In this document: piece by piece, positions 20,550 through 29,490 of the stretch
How positions within the stretch are numbered: position 1 is the first letter of the stretch
Layout of the letters: each line of letters starts with the position of its first letter
Assembly (NCBI RefSeq): GCF_003346515.1
Contig: NZ_QQNA01000145.1
Span: 1-64,000, forward strand
DNA from: Streptomyces corynorhini
Lineage (GTDB): Bacteria; Actinomycetota; Actinomycetes; Streptomycetales; Streptomycetaceae
Direction: 5' to 3'
Length of the DNA stretch: 64,000 bases
Position numbers and translations under genes: made by a program
Notes under the pieces: generated by a model
Told to the model about the DNA's origin: nothing
Database searches by the model: none
The model's input: only the letters and a program-made list of their open reading frames with translations

Positions 20550-20888
20550 TCAACTCAGGTTGCTCTTGGCCTGCGGGTAGTTGTCGAACAGCTGGGGGAG
20601 GGGGTTCATCCCGAGCTTGTCCAGATTCACCAAGGCGGCGGCGATGTCGGCGACCTCGCCGAGGATGCTGCTGCTCTGAAGAACCCAGACGAACTCGTTC
20701 TCGGATGTCGGCAGGGTCCTTGGCAGGGTCGAGAGCCCGATCCTTGCGAACTCTTCGCTGATCTGAGCGCACAACTCGGCGCTGAGCCGGGCTCGTTCCG
20801 GCGCGGCATGCTGCTTGATGAAGTACATGGACAGGCGTTTGGCGCCGTGATCAACCTCGACCGCGTGCTTGATAATAGTGAAGTCCAT
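20550..20888 (-). CDS. Hypothetical 112-residue protein
   Basis: ATG 20888 begins a 112-residue protein (MDFTIIKHAVEVDHGAKRLS...) of mixed alpha/beta character, with no signal peptide or membrane segment and no family I recognise. The frame is open farther upstream to 21041, but those residues look non-coding and the DNA just before 20888 is AT-rich and promoter-like. The ribosome site is weak. It stands alone between the small-ORF region and the tRNA-Pro terminator, in the accessory part of the window. Confidence 0.5.
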   Translation of the reverse strand: MDFTIIKHAVEVDHGAKRLSMYFIKQHAAPERARLSAELCAQISEEFARIGLSTLPRTLPTSENEFVWVLQSSSILGEVADIAAALVNLDKLGMNPLPQLFDNYPQAKSNLS

Positions 20889-21061
20889 AGCTAAGTAGCT
20901 TACTGAATTACTAAGGAAATTGCGTGGGAACCGTCCTGTCCATGTCTGGTATCGGCTGAACCGCGTGATCGGTCGCTTGTGCGCGTGGGCCGCCTCGGGC
21001 ACGTGATCTTCTGGAGCGGCCGTTCGGGAGCGTGGCTCCACGCCCAGAACGTTCCCGGAAA

Positions 21062-21106
21062 CAGGTCAGGGGCCCGACCCGCGATGCGGATCAGGCCCCT
21101 GACCTG
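21062..21106 (-). terminator. Terminator of tRNA-Pro
   Basis: Perfect 13-bp arms, CAGGTCAGGGGCC at 21062-21074 and GGCCCCTGACCTG at 21094-21106, separated by 19 bases. The hairpin starts 14 bp beyond the 3' end of the tRNA on its strand. Confidence 0.85.
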
Positions 21107-21120
21107 GTACTTCTGGCTGT

Positions 21121-21193
21121 CGGGGTGGCGGGATTTGAACCCACGACCTCTTCGTCCCGAACGAAGCGCGCTGCCAAGCTGCGCTACACCCCG
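21121..21193 (-). tRNA. tRNA-Pro (anticodon CGG)
   Basis: On the minus strand the acceptor arms CGGGGTG and CACCCCG pair fully. The anticodon stem CTTCG/CGAAG encloses the 7-base loop TTCGGGA, giving anticodon CGG, which reads proline codon CCG. The T loop is TTCAAAT in a GTGGG/CCCGC stem. Length is 73 bases and CCA is not encoded. The gene marks the edge between the accessory region and the conserved block; tRNA-Pro genes are known integration sites for actinomycete elements. Confidence 0.95.
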
Positions 21194-21217
21194 ATGTCGC
21201 TCGTCTCGCTGCGACAT
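21194..21217. promoter_or_regulatory. Inverted repeat just upstream of tRNA-Pro
   Basis: Arms ATGTCGC and GCGACAT with a 10-base spacer abut the 5' end of the tRNA. It may be a processing structure in the precursor leader or part of an attachment site. Confidence 0.3.
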
Positions 21218-21302
21218 CGATTACTTTAGCCCACCGCTGGCCGGAGACGAAATCCGGTTTCGGGGGCGCCGGCCGGGGCTGGAGCGGAGGTCCTGGGCGG
21301 GA

Positions 21303-22241
21303 TCAGGCGCGGGATGTCAGGGTCAGGAGGGTGACCTCGGGCGGGCAGGCGAAGCGGACCGGGGTGTACCGGTTCGTGCCGCAGCCCGCCGAGACGTGGA
21401 GGTAGGAGGTGTGGCCGGCCGCGTGGTGGGTGGACAGGCCCTTCACGCGGTCCGTGTCGAGGTCGCAGTTGGTGACCAGGGCGCCGTAGAAGGGGATGCA
21501 CAGCTGGCCGCCGTGGGTGTGGCCCGCGAGGATCAGGGGGTAGCCGTCGGCGGTGAAGGAGTCCAGGGAGCGCAGGTAGGGCGCGTGGACCACGCCGATC
21601 GACAGGTCCGCGTCCTGGGCGGGGCCGCCGGCGACGCGTTCGTACCGGTCCCGCTTGATGTGCGGGTCGTCGACGCCGGTGAAGGCGATCTCGTGGCCGT
21701 CGAGCTTGAGCCGGCCGCGCGCGTTGTTCAGGCTCACCCAGCCCGCCGCGTCGAAGGTGTCGCGCATCGGCTCCCACGGGTTGTGGAGGGCGGACACGGC
21801 CGGGGCGTTGCCGTTCAGGCCGTGGCGGCCCTGGGCCTTCTCCATGAGGTAGCGGGCCGGGTTGCGGAGCTTGGGGCCGTAGTAGTCGTTCGAGCCGAAG
21901 ACGTAGACGCCCGGGAACTCCATCAGCGGCCCCAGCGCGTCCAGCACCTCCGGTACGGCCTCCGGGTCCGAGAGATTGTCGCCCGTGTTGACCACGAAGT
22001 CGGGCCGCAGCCCGGCCAGCGACTGGAGCCAGCGCTGTTTCTTCCGCTGTCCGCTCACCATGTGGATGTCGGAGACCTGGAGAACCCGCAGGTCACGCAT
22101 GCCGCGCGGCAGAATCGGTACGGAGATCCTCCGCACCCGGAACGAGCGGGCCTCGAATCCGGCGGCGTAGGCGAGGCCGACCGCGCCGGCTGCCGCGATA
22201 CCTGCGGTGATTTTCAGGGGAACCCCGTAGCGTGCGCGCAT
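21303..22241 (-). CDS. Membrane-anchored metallophosphoesterase
   Basis: The 312-residue protein has one N-terminal hydrophobic segment (residues about 8-24) and then calcineurin-type phosphoesterase motifs: VSDIHM, VNTGDNLSD, FGSNDYYG (the GNHD-like motif with Ser), and GHTHGGQLC near the C-terminus. It should hydrolyse phosphoesters at the membrane with a two-metal centre; the substrate is unknown. ATG 22241 is used, since the upstream extension looks non-coding. It is divergent from the GatB/YqeY gene with a 77-bp gap. Confidence 0.85.
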   Translation of the reverse strand: MRARYGVPLKITAGIAAAGAVGLAYAAGFEARSFRVRRISVPILPRGMRDLRVLQVSDIHMVSGQRKKQRWLQSLAGLRPDFVVNTGDNLSDPEAVPEVLDALGPLMEFPGVYVFGSNDYYGPKLRNPARYLMEKAQGRHGLNGNAPAVSALHNPWEPMRDTFDAAGWVSLNNARGRLKLDGHEIAFTGVDDPHIKRDRYERVAGGPAQDADLSIGVVHAPYLRSLDSFTADGYPLILAGHTHGGQLCIPFYGALVTNCDLDTDRVKGLSTHHAAGHTSYLHVSAGCGTNRYTPVRFACPPEVTLLTLTSRA

Positions 22242-22318
22242 GCGCCCATGGTCGCAGACACCGTACGGCGGTGAAATCCGCGGGCGGGTTCGGCCGTGCA
22301 CCTGCCACACTTGGCCCC

Positions 22319-22783
22319 ATGACCAGCCTCAAGTCCAAGCTGAAGGACGACCTCACCGAAGCCATCAGGGCGCGCGACGAGCTGCGCTCCGCCACGCTCC
22401 GGCTCACCCTCACCGCGATCACCAAGGAGGAGGTCTCGGGCACCTCGGCGCGCGAGCTGTCCGACGACGAGGTGCTGAAGGTGATCGCGAAGGAGGCGAA
22501 GAAGCGCCGCGAGGCGGCCGAGGCGTTCGCCGACGGTGGCCGTGCCGAGCAGGCCGAGCGGGAGAAGGCGGAGGGCGTGATCCTCGACGCGTACCTGCCG
22601 AAGCAGCTGAGCGACGACGAACTGGGCGAGATCGTGGCGCAGGCCGTGGGCGAGGCCAGGGCAGCCGGGGCCGAGGGGCCGCGCGCGATCGGCGCCGTCA
22701 TGAAGATCGTCAACCCGAAGGTGGCCGGCCGTGCGGACGGCGGCCGCGTCGCCGCGGCCGTGAAGCGGACGCTCGCGGGCTGA
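22319..22783 (+). CDS. GatB/YqeY domain protein
   Basis: A 154-residue helical protein beginning MTSLKSKLKDDLTEAIRARD, with the family pattern LRLTLTAI, KKRREAAEAF and DAYLPKQLSDDEL, then GAVMKIVNPKVAGRADGGRVA. YqeY-like proteins share the tRNA-binding C-terminal domain of GatB, but their role is unsettled. It stands alone and ends at a strong terminator. Confidence 0.9.
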   Translation: MTSLKSKLKDDLTEAIRARDELRSATLRLTLTAITKEEVSGTSARELSDDEVLKVIAKEAKKRREAAEAFADGGRAEQAEREKAEGVILDAYLPKQLSDDELGEIVAQAVGEARAAGAEGPRAIGAVMKIVNPKVAGRADGGRVAAAVKRTLAG

Positions 22784-22818
22784 TCCGGCGAGTCTGGCCC
22801 CGCCGGCGAGTCTGGCCC

Positions 22819-22865
22819 CGCCTGCTCGGGGGCTGATCCGGCGCCGCCCGGCCCCCGAGCAGGCG
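22819..22865. terminator. Bidirectional terminator between convergent genes
   Basis: Perfect 15-bp arms CGCCTGCTCGGGGGC and GCCCCCGAGCAGGCG with a 17-base loop. The surrounding 290 bp also hold duplicated stretches (CGGCGAGTCTGGCCCCGC twice, CTGATCCGGCGCCGCCC twice). It separates the YqeY gene from the penicillin-binding protein gene. Confidence 0.8.
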
Positions 22866-23074
22866 GGCCGATCCGGCCCCCTCCTCGCCGGCGAGCTGAT
22901 CCGGCGCCGCCCACGTCCGCGCACCCCCGTCACGCCGCCACACACGCCGACGGCGGCCGGTGGTCACTCCCACCGGCCGCCGCCGCCGCCGTCACCGCTC
23001 CGTACACATACGGGTCCGGGTACGGACCGGTAGCCCGTACCCGCACGCACGGCCCGCTCAAGGCGGGCCGGCCG

Positions 23075-25336
23075 TCAGTGGCCGTTCCTCCCGCCCCCGC
23101 CGTGGTTCCCCCGGCTCGAACTGCCCGGGAATCCCGGGAACGACTGGCCGGACGACGCGTTCTCGTTGCCGTTGTTGCCCGAGTTCCCACCGCCCCCGTT
23201 GTCCCCGCCCTGAGCGTCGCCCTGGCTGTCCCCCGGGTCGCCCTGGCTGTCGCCCGGCTTGTTCGGGTCCTTCTCCTTCTGCGGGTCCGGGATCTTGATG
23301 TCGTTGAAATTCTCGACCGTACGTCCCGACAGCGCTCCGCTCATCGCGTCGCGCCAGATCGGTCCCGGGGTGTCACCGCCGTAGACCTTGTCGTGGTACT
23401 GACCACCGATGCTGATGTCGATCATGCGCTTCTTGTGCGCCGGGTCGCCGACCCACACGGACGTCGCCATGTTCGGCGTGTAGCCGGTGAACCAGGCCGC
23501 GTAACGGCCGTCCGTCGTACCGGTCTTGCCCGCGCTCGGCCGGTCGCTGAGGCCCGCCGCCGTACCCGTACCGTCCTCGACCACGCCCTTCAGCAGCGCG
23601 GTGATGGTGTCGGCGGTCTTCTCCGACATCACGCGCTCGCAGGACGCCTTCGGCACCGGGATCGACTTCTTGTCCGGGCCGGTGATCGAACCGATGGCGA
23701 TCGGCGCGCACCGCGTGCCCCGCGACGCGAAGGTGGCGTACGCCTGGGCCATGGTCAGCGGCGACATCTCCTCCGTGCCCAGCGCGATGGCCGGGCCCGT
23801 GCTCAGCTTGTTCCCGTCGGCCCGGTCGACGCCGAGCTTCCCGGCCAGCTTGGAGACGGGGCAGGTGCCGGTCTGGGCGATCATCTGGACGAAGTAGGTG
23901 TTGACCGACTTGGCCATCGCCTCCTTCATCGCGTACGGACCGACCTCGGACTCGTCCTCGTTCTCCACCTGCTCGCTGCTGGAGTTCACGTAGTTACCGG
24001 CGCACGTGGAGATCGGGCTCGGGTAGTCCATCTGGTACGGGGACGGGTAGGCCTGGGTGACCGGAATGTTCTGTTCCAGGGCCGCCGCCGCGACGATCGG
24101 CTTGAAGGTGGACCCCGGCTGGTATCCGGCGCCGCCGCCCATCCGCTGGTCGACCGAGAGATTGATCTGCGTCTCGTTCTTCCCGAAGCCGTACGGCCGG
24201 GACTGCCCCATCGCGAGGATCTTGCCGGTGCCCGGCTCGACGATGGTCAGCGCCGTCGCGACCTCGTCGCTCTTGTAGACGTGGCTCTTGATCGATTCCT
24301 GCGCCGCGTTCTGCGCCTGCGGGTCGAGCGTCGTGCGGATCGTCAGACCGCCCTGGTTCCAGACCTTGCCCCGCTCCTCGCGCGTCTTGCCGAAGGACGG
24401 GTCGGTCAGGAACACGTTGCGTACGTAGTCGCAGAAGAAGCCCGCACCGCTCACCGCCGTGATGCAGCCGTTCTTGGGGCGGCTCACCTTCAGCGCGATG
24501 GGCTCGGCCTTCGCCTTGTCCGCCTCCTGCTGGGAGACGGCGCCGACGGCGGCCATGCGCTGGAGCACGGTGTTGCGCCGCTTCGTCGCCTCCTCCTCGT
24601 CGTTGACGGGGTCGTAGCGGGTCGGTGACTGGACGATGCCGGCCAGCATGGCCGACTCCGCGAGCGTCAGGTCCTTGGCCTGCTTGGAGAAGTAGCGCTG
24701 GGCCGCGGCCTCGATGCCGTAGGCCTGCTGCCCGAAGAACGTGATGTTCAGGTAGTTCTCAAGGATCTTCTTCTTGCCCAGCTCCTCCTCGACCTGGATC
24801 GCGTACTTCAACTCCTGGATCTTGCGGCCCAGGGTCTGCTGGGTGGCCTCAGCGACCTTGTCCGGGTCGTCGCCGGCCTCCTCCACGAACACGTTCTTCA
24901 CGTACTGCTGGGTCAGGGTCGACGCGCCCTGGGCGACACCGCCCGACTGCGCGTTGCGGTTGACCGCGCGCAGCACACCCTTCAGGTCGATCGCCCCGTG
25001 CTCGTAGAAGCGCGAGTCCTCGATCGCGACGATCGCCTTCTGCATGTACGGGGAGATGTCCTTCAGGGCCACGACGGTGCGGTCGCGCGAGTACACCGTG
25101 GCGATCTTGCCGCCGTCCGAGTCCAGGATCGTGGTGCGCTGACTCAGCGGCGGGGTCTTGAGGTTGGCGGGGATCTCGTCGAATCCCTCGACCGTCCCCT
25201 TGGCCGCGAGCCCCAGCGCGCCGAAGGCCGGCATCGCGATGCCCGCCATCACGGCTCCCGCGAGCACGCTGACTCCGAGGAATTTGGCGGCCTGCTGGGT
25301 CCCGGTCAGACCCCCGCCCGAGCGCTTTTTTGGCAT
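23075..25336 (-). CDS. Bifunctional class A penicillin-binding protein
   Basis: A 753-residue protein with a short cytoplasmic N-terminus, a membrane helix at about residues 18-42, a family 51 transglycosylase domain (EDSRFYEHGAIDLKG, GASTLTQQYVKN) and a transpeptidase domain with the three active-site motifs STFK (in PGSTFKP), SVN and KTGT. It polymerises and crosslinks peptidoglycan outside the membrane. The last 60 residues are a disordered Gly/Asn/Gln-rich tail. It is divergent from wblA across a 408-bp gap, an arrangement I recall from S. coelicolor. Confidence 0.92.
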   Translation of the reverse strand: MPKKRSGGGLTGTQQAAKFLGVSVLAGAVMAGIAMPAFGALGLAAKGTVEGFDEIPANLKTPPLSQRTTILDSDGGKIATVYSRDRTVVALKDISPYMQKAIVAIEDSRFYEHGAIDLKGVLRAVNRNAQSGGVAQGASTLTQQYVKNVFVEEAGDDPDKVAEATQQTLGRKIQELKYAIQVEEELGKKKILENYLNITFFGQQAYGIEAAAQRYFSKQAKDLTLAESAMLAGIVQSPTRYDPVNDEEEATKRRNTVLQRMAAVGAVSQQEADKAKAEPIALKVSRPKNGCITAVSGAGFFCDYVRNVFLTDPSFGKTREERGKVWNQGGLTIRTTLDPQAQNAAQESIKSHVYKSDEVATALTIVEPGTGKILAMGQSRPYGFGKNETQINLSVDQRMGGGAGYQPGSTFKPIVAAAALEQNIPVTQAYPSPYQMDYPSPISTCAGNYVNSSSEQVENEDESEVGPYAMKEAMAKSVNTYFVQMIAQTGTCPVSKLAGKLGVDRADGNKLSTGPAIALGTEEMSPLTMAQAYATFASRGTRCAPIAIGSITGPDKKSIPVPKASCERVMSEKTADTITALLKGVVEDGTGTAAGLSDRPSAGKTGTTDGRYAAWFTGYTPNMATSVWVGDPAHKKRMIDISIGGQYHDKVYGGDTPGPIWRDAMSGALSGRTVENFNDIKIPDPQKEKDPNKPGDSQGDPGDSQGDAQGGDNGGGGNSGNNGNENASSGQSFPGFPGSSSRGNHGGGGRNGH

Positions 25337-25744
25337 GGGGGCAGCCTACGTTCTCAATCGCCGGACACGCGTCAAGGCTCTGGCCTAAGCTGTCCTCAAC
25401 TGTCACAGCAGTGCGGTCGCGCATCAAGACCCACCGATGAACTTCCCGTGAATCCAAGAGCGCGGGAAATCACGCGAAACGATGTCCGAAACGTTGTCGT
25501 CCATGGGTGAATGCCCCCTTGTGGCTCGGCTGAAATATCCGACTCTGTCGGATTGGTTCGTTATGCCCCCGGGTCACTCCCCTGGGTGATCTGCCGCGTA
25601 CGCATAGTCCGTTCGGGCCATTCAAGATTGGGCCCGACGGGGGTGTTGCGCCGTGTCCGCCTTCCGTAACGTCCTCAACTGGCAACGGTGAATATGCCGC
25701 TGCCGCCGTGGGGGAGCCTCGATTCGGGAGAGGACGGCGCCAGC
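25337..25744. promoter_or_regulatory. Divergent promoter region of the penicillin-binding protein gene and wblA
   Basis: About 408 bp without a gene. It includes a perfect inverted repeat, ATCCGAC and GTCGGAT with a 3-base spacer, at 25537-25553, and GGGAGAGGA just before the wblA start. The length suits the complex developmental control known for wblA. Confidence 0.6.
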
Positions 25745-26089
25745 ATGGGCTGGGTAACCGACTGGAGTGCGCAGGCAGCTTGCCGCACTACCGATCCAGA
25801 TGAACTGTTCGTACAGGGCGCGGCGCAGAACAGGGCCAAGGCGGTGTGCACCGGGTGTCCGGTGCGTACGGAATGCCTGGCCGACGCGTTGGACAACCGC
25901 GTCGAATTCGGCGTGTGGGGTGGGATGACGGAGCGGGAGCGCCGTGCGCTGCTGCGTCGCCGTCCGACCGTCACCTCCTGGCGACGGCTGCTGGAGACGG
26001 CGCGTACGGAGTACGAGCGCGGCGCGGGCCTGCTGCCCGTGGGCTTGGAGGATGACGAGACGTACGAGACGTACGCGGCGGTGGGGTAG
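25745..26089 (+). CDS. wblA: WhiB-like iron-sulfur regulator WblA
   Basis: The 114-residue product carries the four conserved cysteines C13, C35, C38 and C44, which hold a [4Fe-4S] cluster, the GVWGG turn at 56-60, and a basic ERRALLRRRP stretch for DNA contact. WblA represses antibiotic genes and promotes the switch from aerial growth to sporulation in streptomycetes. ATG 25745 (MGWVTDWSAQAACRTTDP) matches the family N-terminus; an upstream in-frame ATG at 25691 is less likely. The neighbouring penicillin-binding protein and ArsA-like genes support orthology. Confidence 0.93.
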   Translation: MGWVTDWSAQAACRTTDPDELFVQGAAQNRAKAVCTGCPVRTECLADALDNRVEFGVWGGMTERERRALLRRRPTVTSWRRLLETARTEYERGAGLLPVGLEDDETYETYAAVG

Positions 26090-26666
26090 CCCGGTGGAAC
26101 GGTGCCGCGGCGAGTTCCCGCTCCGGTCGCGTCGGTCGCGTCGCTCTGATCGGATCTGACCGGCTGAGGTCGGGTCGGGTCGGGGTCGGGTCGGAATCGG
26201 GGCAGGCCGTGGCAGCCGGTGGCAGGTTCGACCAGGTCGGAGGCGGTTTCGCGGGTCATCTCCCCGGGCTCGGTGGCCGCACCTCGGTGGTGGGGCGGAG
26301 GCACTTCGGCGCGTGTGCGTAGCCATACGCGCGAGCCGAAGTGGCTGTCCGCCCCAGCCGGGGCGCCGTGCGGCCCGTGGCCGCTCGACAGTGGGCGATG
26401 GCCGACGGCCGGATGGCCGTATGACCGGGCGAAGGCCCGGTGTCTCCTGTGCTGGGCGGTTCGCCCTTGTCGGCCGCTTGTCCGTCGTATACGGACGTCT
26501 CCGGACGTCTCTCTCCCCCCGCCCGGATGTCCGCTCTCGGCTGTTCTTGCTCTTCTGTTGTTCTTCTCTTGTTCTTCGCGTCCTGTCTTCTTCGCGCCTG
26601 CCTGCCCGCGTCCAGGGCCTGGACGCGGGCCCAGACCCGGCCCCCCCCCAGGCCCAGGTCAGGCGG
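26090..26666. other. Intergenic region with pyrimidine tract and terminator hairpin
   Basis: About 577 bp between convergent genes. It holds GGTCGG-type short repeats near 26165-26200, a long pyrimidine-rich run at about 26515-26600, and a strong hairpin at 26604-26630 (arms GCCCGCGTCCAG and CTGGACGCGGGC, loop GGC). No convincing gene is seen on either strand. Confidence 0.6.
26604..26630. terminator. Terminator between wblA and the ArsA-like pair
   Basis: Perfect 12-bp stem with a 3-base loop, 37 bp past the end of the minus-strand ATPase gene. On that strand it is followed by a purine-rich run, not a U-tract, as is common in streptomycetes. Confidence 0.75.
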
Positions 26667-28295
26667 CTATTCGGCGGTACGGCCGGCCGCGAGGCGGGCG
26701 CCAATGGCCCGCAGCCCGGCGAGGTCGTGAACGTCCCCCGGCAGGGCTGCCACCTCGACCACCGCCACCTCGGGGTGGAGCGCGGTGAAGCGATCGCGCG
26801 TACGCCGCTCACGCGCGAGAACCTGCATCCGCTCGGTGTGCAGGCGCAGTAGACCCGCCGTCAGCTGTTCCACACTTGTGACAGAAGCTGTCGCCTCGGT
26901 GGGCTCGGCCGAGGGGGTGGATGCGGATGAGCCCGGCACTTCGGGTGTGTCGGACTGATCGCGCACACCGGATGTACCGGACCGACCGGACGGCCCGGGA
27001 GGGACGGGCGGACCAGCGGGACCGGATGAATCGGGCGTGGGCGACTGGGTGCGGTGGCTCTCCGCGGTGCCGGAGCCTCCGGGATCCGCGGCGGATTCCC
27101 CGGCTTCGGCCACAGCGTCTTCCGCCGCGATGTCGTCGGTCGCGGCTTCTTCTGGTGCGGCTTCTTCTGATGCGATGTCGACGGGATCGACGTCTACGGG
27201 ATCAACGGGCTCGTGCGCCTCGGCGGCTTCGGGAGAGGAGCCGACCGGTGCTGCAGTGCCACTCCCCTCAGCTTTCCCCGCCGCTTGATCCACAATGCGG
27301 CCCTCCTCAAGATTTTCCGCGGCGGCCCGCGCCCGCTCCGCCGACAACCGCGCCGCCCCGCTGCCGTGGACGCGGTTGAGGACCAGCCCGGCCAGCGGCA
27401 TCTCCTCGGCGGCCAGCCTCTCCACGAAGTACGCCGCCTCCCGCAGCGCGTCCCGCTCCGGCGCCGCGACCACCAGGAACGCCGTACCCGGCGCCTGGAG
27501 CAGCCGGTACGTCGCGTCCGCCCGCGTACGGAACCCGCCGAACATCGTGTCCATCGCCGTCACGAACGTCTGCACGTCGCGCAGGAACTGACCGCCGAGC
27601 AGCTTGCCCAGCGTGCCCGTCATCATCGACATACCGACATTCAGGAATTTCATCCCCGCCCGGCCGCCCACCTTCGCCGGAGCCATCAGCAGCCTGATGA
27701 ACTTCCCGTCGAGGAAGGAGCCGAGCCGCTTCGGCGCGTCCAGGAAGTCCAGCGCGGAACGGGACGGCGGAGTGTCGACGATGATCAGGTCCCACTCGTC
27801 GCGGGCCCGCAGCTGTCCCAGCTTCTCCATCGCCATGTACTCCTGCGTGCCCGCGAAGCCGGCCGACAGGGACTGGTAGAAGGGGTTCGCCAGAATCGAG
27901 CGGGCCCGTTCCTTGTCCGTGTGGGCCTCGACGACCTCGTCGAAGGTCCGCTTCATGTCGAGCATCATGGCGTGCAGCTCGCCGGGGCCCTCCACGCCCT
28001 TGACCTGCCGCGGCGTGTTGCCCAGCTCGTCGATGCCCATCGACTGGGCGAGTCTGCGCGCCGGGTCGATGGTGAGAACGACGGCCTTGCGTCCGCGCTC
28101 GGCCGCCCGTACGCCCAGCGCCGCCGCCGTCGTGGTCTTGCCGACCCCGCCGGAACCACAGCAGACGATGATGCGGGTCTCCGGGTCGTCGAGGAGCGGG
28201 TCGACGTCGAGCGGGGCGGCCGTCGAGTCCAGGGCCGTCGGGAGACCTCCGGTCCTGGAGCCGTCGCCGGGCGCGTGGTCATGGCGCGCGGTCAT
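26667..28295 (-). CDS. ArsA/Get3-like ATPase with long disordered insert
   Basis: A 542-residue ArsA-family ATPase. The P-loop GSGGVGKT (residues 47-54) lacks the signature lysine of the deviant Walker A motif (Ser in its place), while the rest is typical: [15 protein letters not shown], and [16 protein letters not shown] for switch II. After about residue 335 comes roughly 130 residues of Asp/Glu/Pro/Ser/Ala-rich low-complexity sequence, then the last helical part of the domain resumes. It overlaps the upstream partner ATPase by 4 bases and so is co-expressed with it; together they could form a heterodimer like the two halves of ArsA (inference). Substrate is unknown; no arsenite genes are nearby. 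Confidence 0.85.
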   Translation of the reverse strand: MTARHDHAPGDGSRTGGLPTALDSTAAPLDVDPLLDDPETRIIVCCGSGGVGKTTTAAALGVRAAERGRKAVVLTIDPARRLAQSMGIDELGNTPRQVKGVEGPGELHAMMLDMKRTFDEVVEAHTDKERARSILANPFYQSLSAGFAGTQEYMAMEKLGQLRARDEWDLIIVDTPPSRSALDFLDAPKRLGSFLDGKFIRLLMAPAKVGGRAGMKFLNVGMSMMTGTLGKLLGGQFLRDVQTFVTAMDTMFGGFRTRADATYRLLQAPGTAFLVVAAPERDALREAAYFVERLAAEEMPLAGLVLNRVHGSGAARLSAERARAAAENLEEGRIVDQAAGKAEGSGTAAPVGSSPEAAEAHEPVDPVDVDPVDIASEEAAPEEAATDDIAAEDAVAEAGESAADPGGSGTAESHRTQSPTPDSSGPAGPPVPPGPSGRSGTSGVRDQSDTPEVPGSSASTPSAEPTEATASVTSVEQLTAGLLRLHTERMQVLARERRTRDRFTALHPEVAVVEVAALPGDVHDLAGLRAIGARLAAGRTAE

Positions 28296-29257
28296 GAGAA
28301 GACCTCCCCAAGTTGCCGTAGCTCGCCCGCCAGTCGGTAGAGACCGGCGAGGTCCATCCCCTCACCGACGAGCGGGAGTTCGTACGTGGGCAGCCCGAGT
28401 CCGGCGAGGACGGCCCGCTGCTCGCGCTCCAGCTCGACACGCTGGGCGTGTTCCGCCGCCTGTTCGAGGAGCGGGCCGACGAGCTTCGTGGGCGCGGACA
28501 CCCCGGCCGTCGCCAGCGCCGCGGCCACCTCCTCGCGCCGGTCGCCTGCCGCCGCGCGCACGGCCGCCTCGTCCAGCAGATGGGGGCGCACCATGTTCAC
28601 GATGACATTGCCGACCGGCAGCTCCGCGGCCTTCAGTTCGGCGACGCCGTCCGCTGTCTCCTGGACCGGCATCTCCTCCAGCAGGGTGACCAGATGTACG
28701 GCCGTCCCCGGTGACTTCAGGACGCGCATCACCGCTTGCGCCTGGTTGTGTATGGGCCCGATCTTCGCCAGCCCGGCCACTTCGTCGTTCACGTTCAGGA
28801 AGCGGGTGATGCGTCCGGTGGGGGGCGCGTCCATCACCACGTAGTCGTAGGTGAAACGTCCCTGCTTGTCGCGTCTGCGGACGGCCTCGCACGCTTTGCC
28901 GGTCAGCAGGACGTCCCGCACGCCCGGCGCGATGGTCGTCGCGAAGTCGATCGCGCCGATCTTCTTCAGCGCGCGGCCCGCGCTGCCGAGCTTGTAGAAC
29001 ATCTGGAGGTAGTCCAGGAGCGCGCGCTCGGCGTCGATCGCCAAGGCGTACACCTCGCCGCCCCCCGAGGCGACGGCGATCTTCCGCTCTTCGTACGGAA
29101 GCGCTTCCGTTTCGAAGAGTTGTGCGATTCCTTGTCTGCCCTCGACCTCGACGAGGAGAGTGCGCTTGCCCTCGGTCGCGAGGGCGAGCGCGAGTGCGGC
29201 GGCGACCGTCGTCTTACCGGTACCGCCCTTGCCGCTGACGACCTGGAGCCTGCTCAC
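28292..29257 (-). CDS. ArsA/Get3-like ATPase with intact deviant Walker A
   Basis: A 321-residue protein starting at GTG 29257 ([17 protein letters not shown]), the usual N-terminus of the actinobacterial family; the frame is open to 29284. The motif GKGGTGKT includes the signature lysine. Other features are [17 protein letters not shown] and a conserved helical C-terminus. It is first in a two-gene operon with the lysine-lacking partner, overlapping by ATGA. The pair lies beside wblA as in other streptomycetes. Function is unknown; tail-anchored protein or metalloid handling are family-based guesses. Confidence 0.88.
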   Translation of the reverse strand: MSRLQVVSGKGGTGKTTVAAALALALATEGKRTLLVEVEGRQGIAQLFETEALPYEERKIAVASGGGEVYALAIDAERALLDYLQMFYKLGSAGRALKKIGAIDFATTIAPGVRDVLLTGKACEAVRRRDKQGRFTYDYVVMDAPPTGRITRFLNVNDEVAGLAKIGPIHNQAQAVMRVLKSPGTAVHLVTLLEEMPVQETADGVAELKAAELPVGNVIVNMVRPHLLDEAAVRAAAGDRREEVAAALATAGVSAPTKLVGPLLEQAAEHAQRVELEREQRAVLAGLGLPTYELPLVGEGMDLAGLYRLAGELRQLGEVFS

Positions 29258-29328
29258 GTATTCGAGCCTAACCAGTACGGCCACGGGCTACGCACGAGGC
29301 CGCCTCGCGGTACGACTACAGTCGCCCC

Positions 29329-29490
29329 ATGACCAAGTGGGAATACGCGACCGTGCCCCTTCTCGTGCACGCGACCAAGCAGATCCTGGACACCTGGGGC
29401 GAGGACGGCTGGGAGCTCGTCCAGGTCGTCCCCGGGCCGAACAACCCGGAGCAGCTGGTGGCCTACCTGAAGCGGGAGAAAGCAGCGTGA
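29329..29490 (+). CDS. DUF4177-like small protein
   Basis: A 53-residue frame, MTKWEYATVPLL..., with the DUF4177 core of a WEY start and LDTWGEDGWELVQV. Such proteins are small alpha/beta domains of unknown role. It overlaps the RidA gene by GTGA, so the two are translated together. It is divergent from the ArsA-like pair with a 71-bp gap. Confidence 0.85.
   Translation: MTKWEYATVPLLVHATKQILDTWGEDGWELVQVVPGPNNPEQLVAYLKREKAA

Noticed and set aside
21062..21106. Duplicated tRNA end or attachment repeat beside tRNA-Pro
   Set aside because: The repeat is an inverted one and serves as the tRNA terminator; it is not a second copy of the tRNA 3' sequence.
25561..25595. BldD box before wblA
   Set aside because: The half sites TCACTC and GGGTGA are there, but the spacing is 3 bases longer than the consensus I remember.
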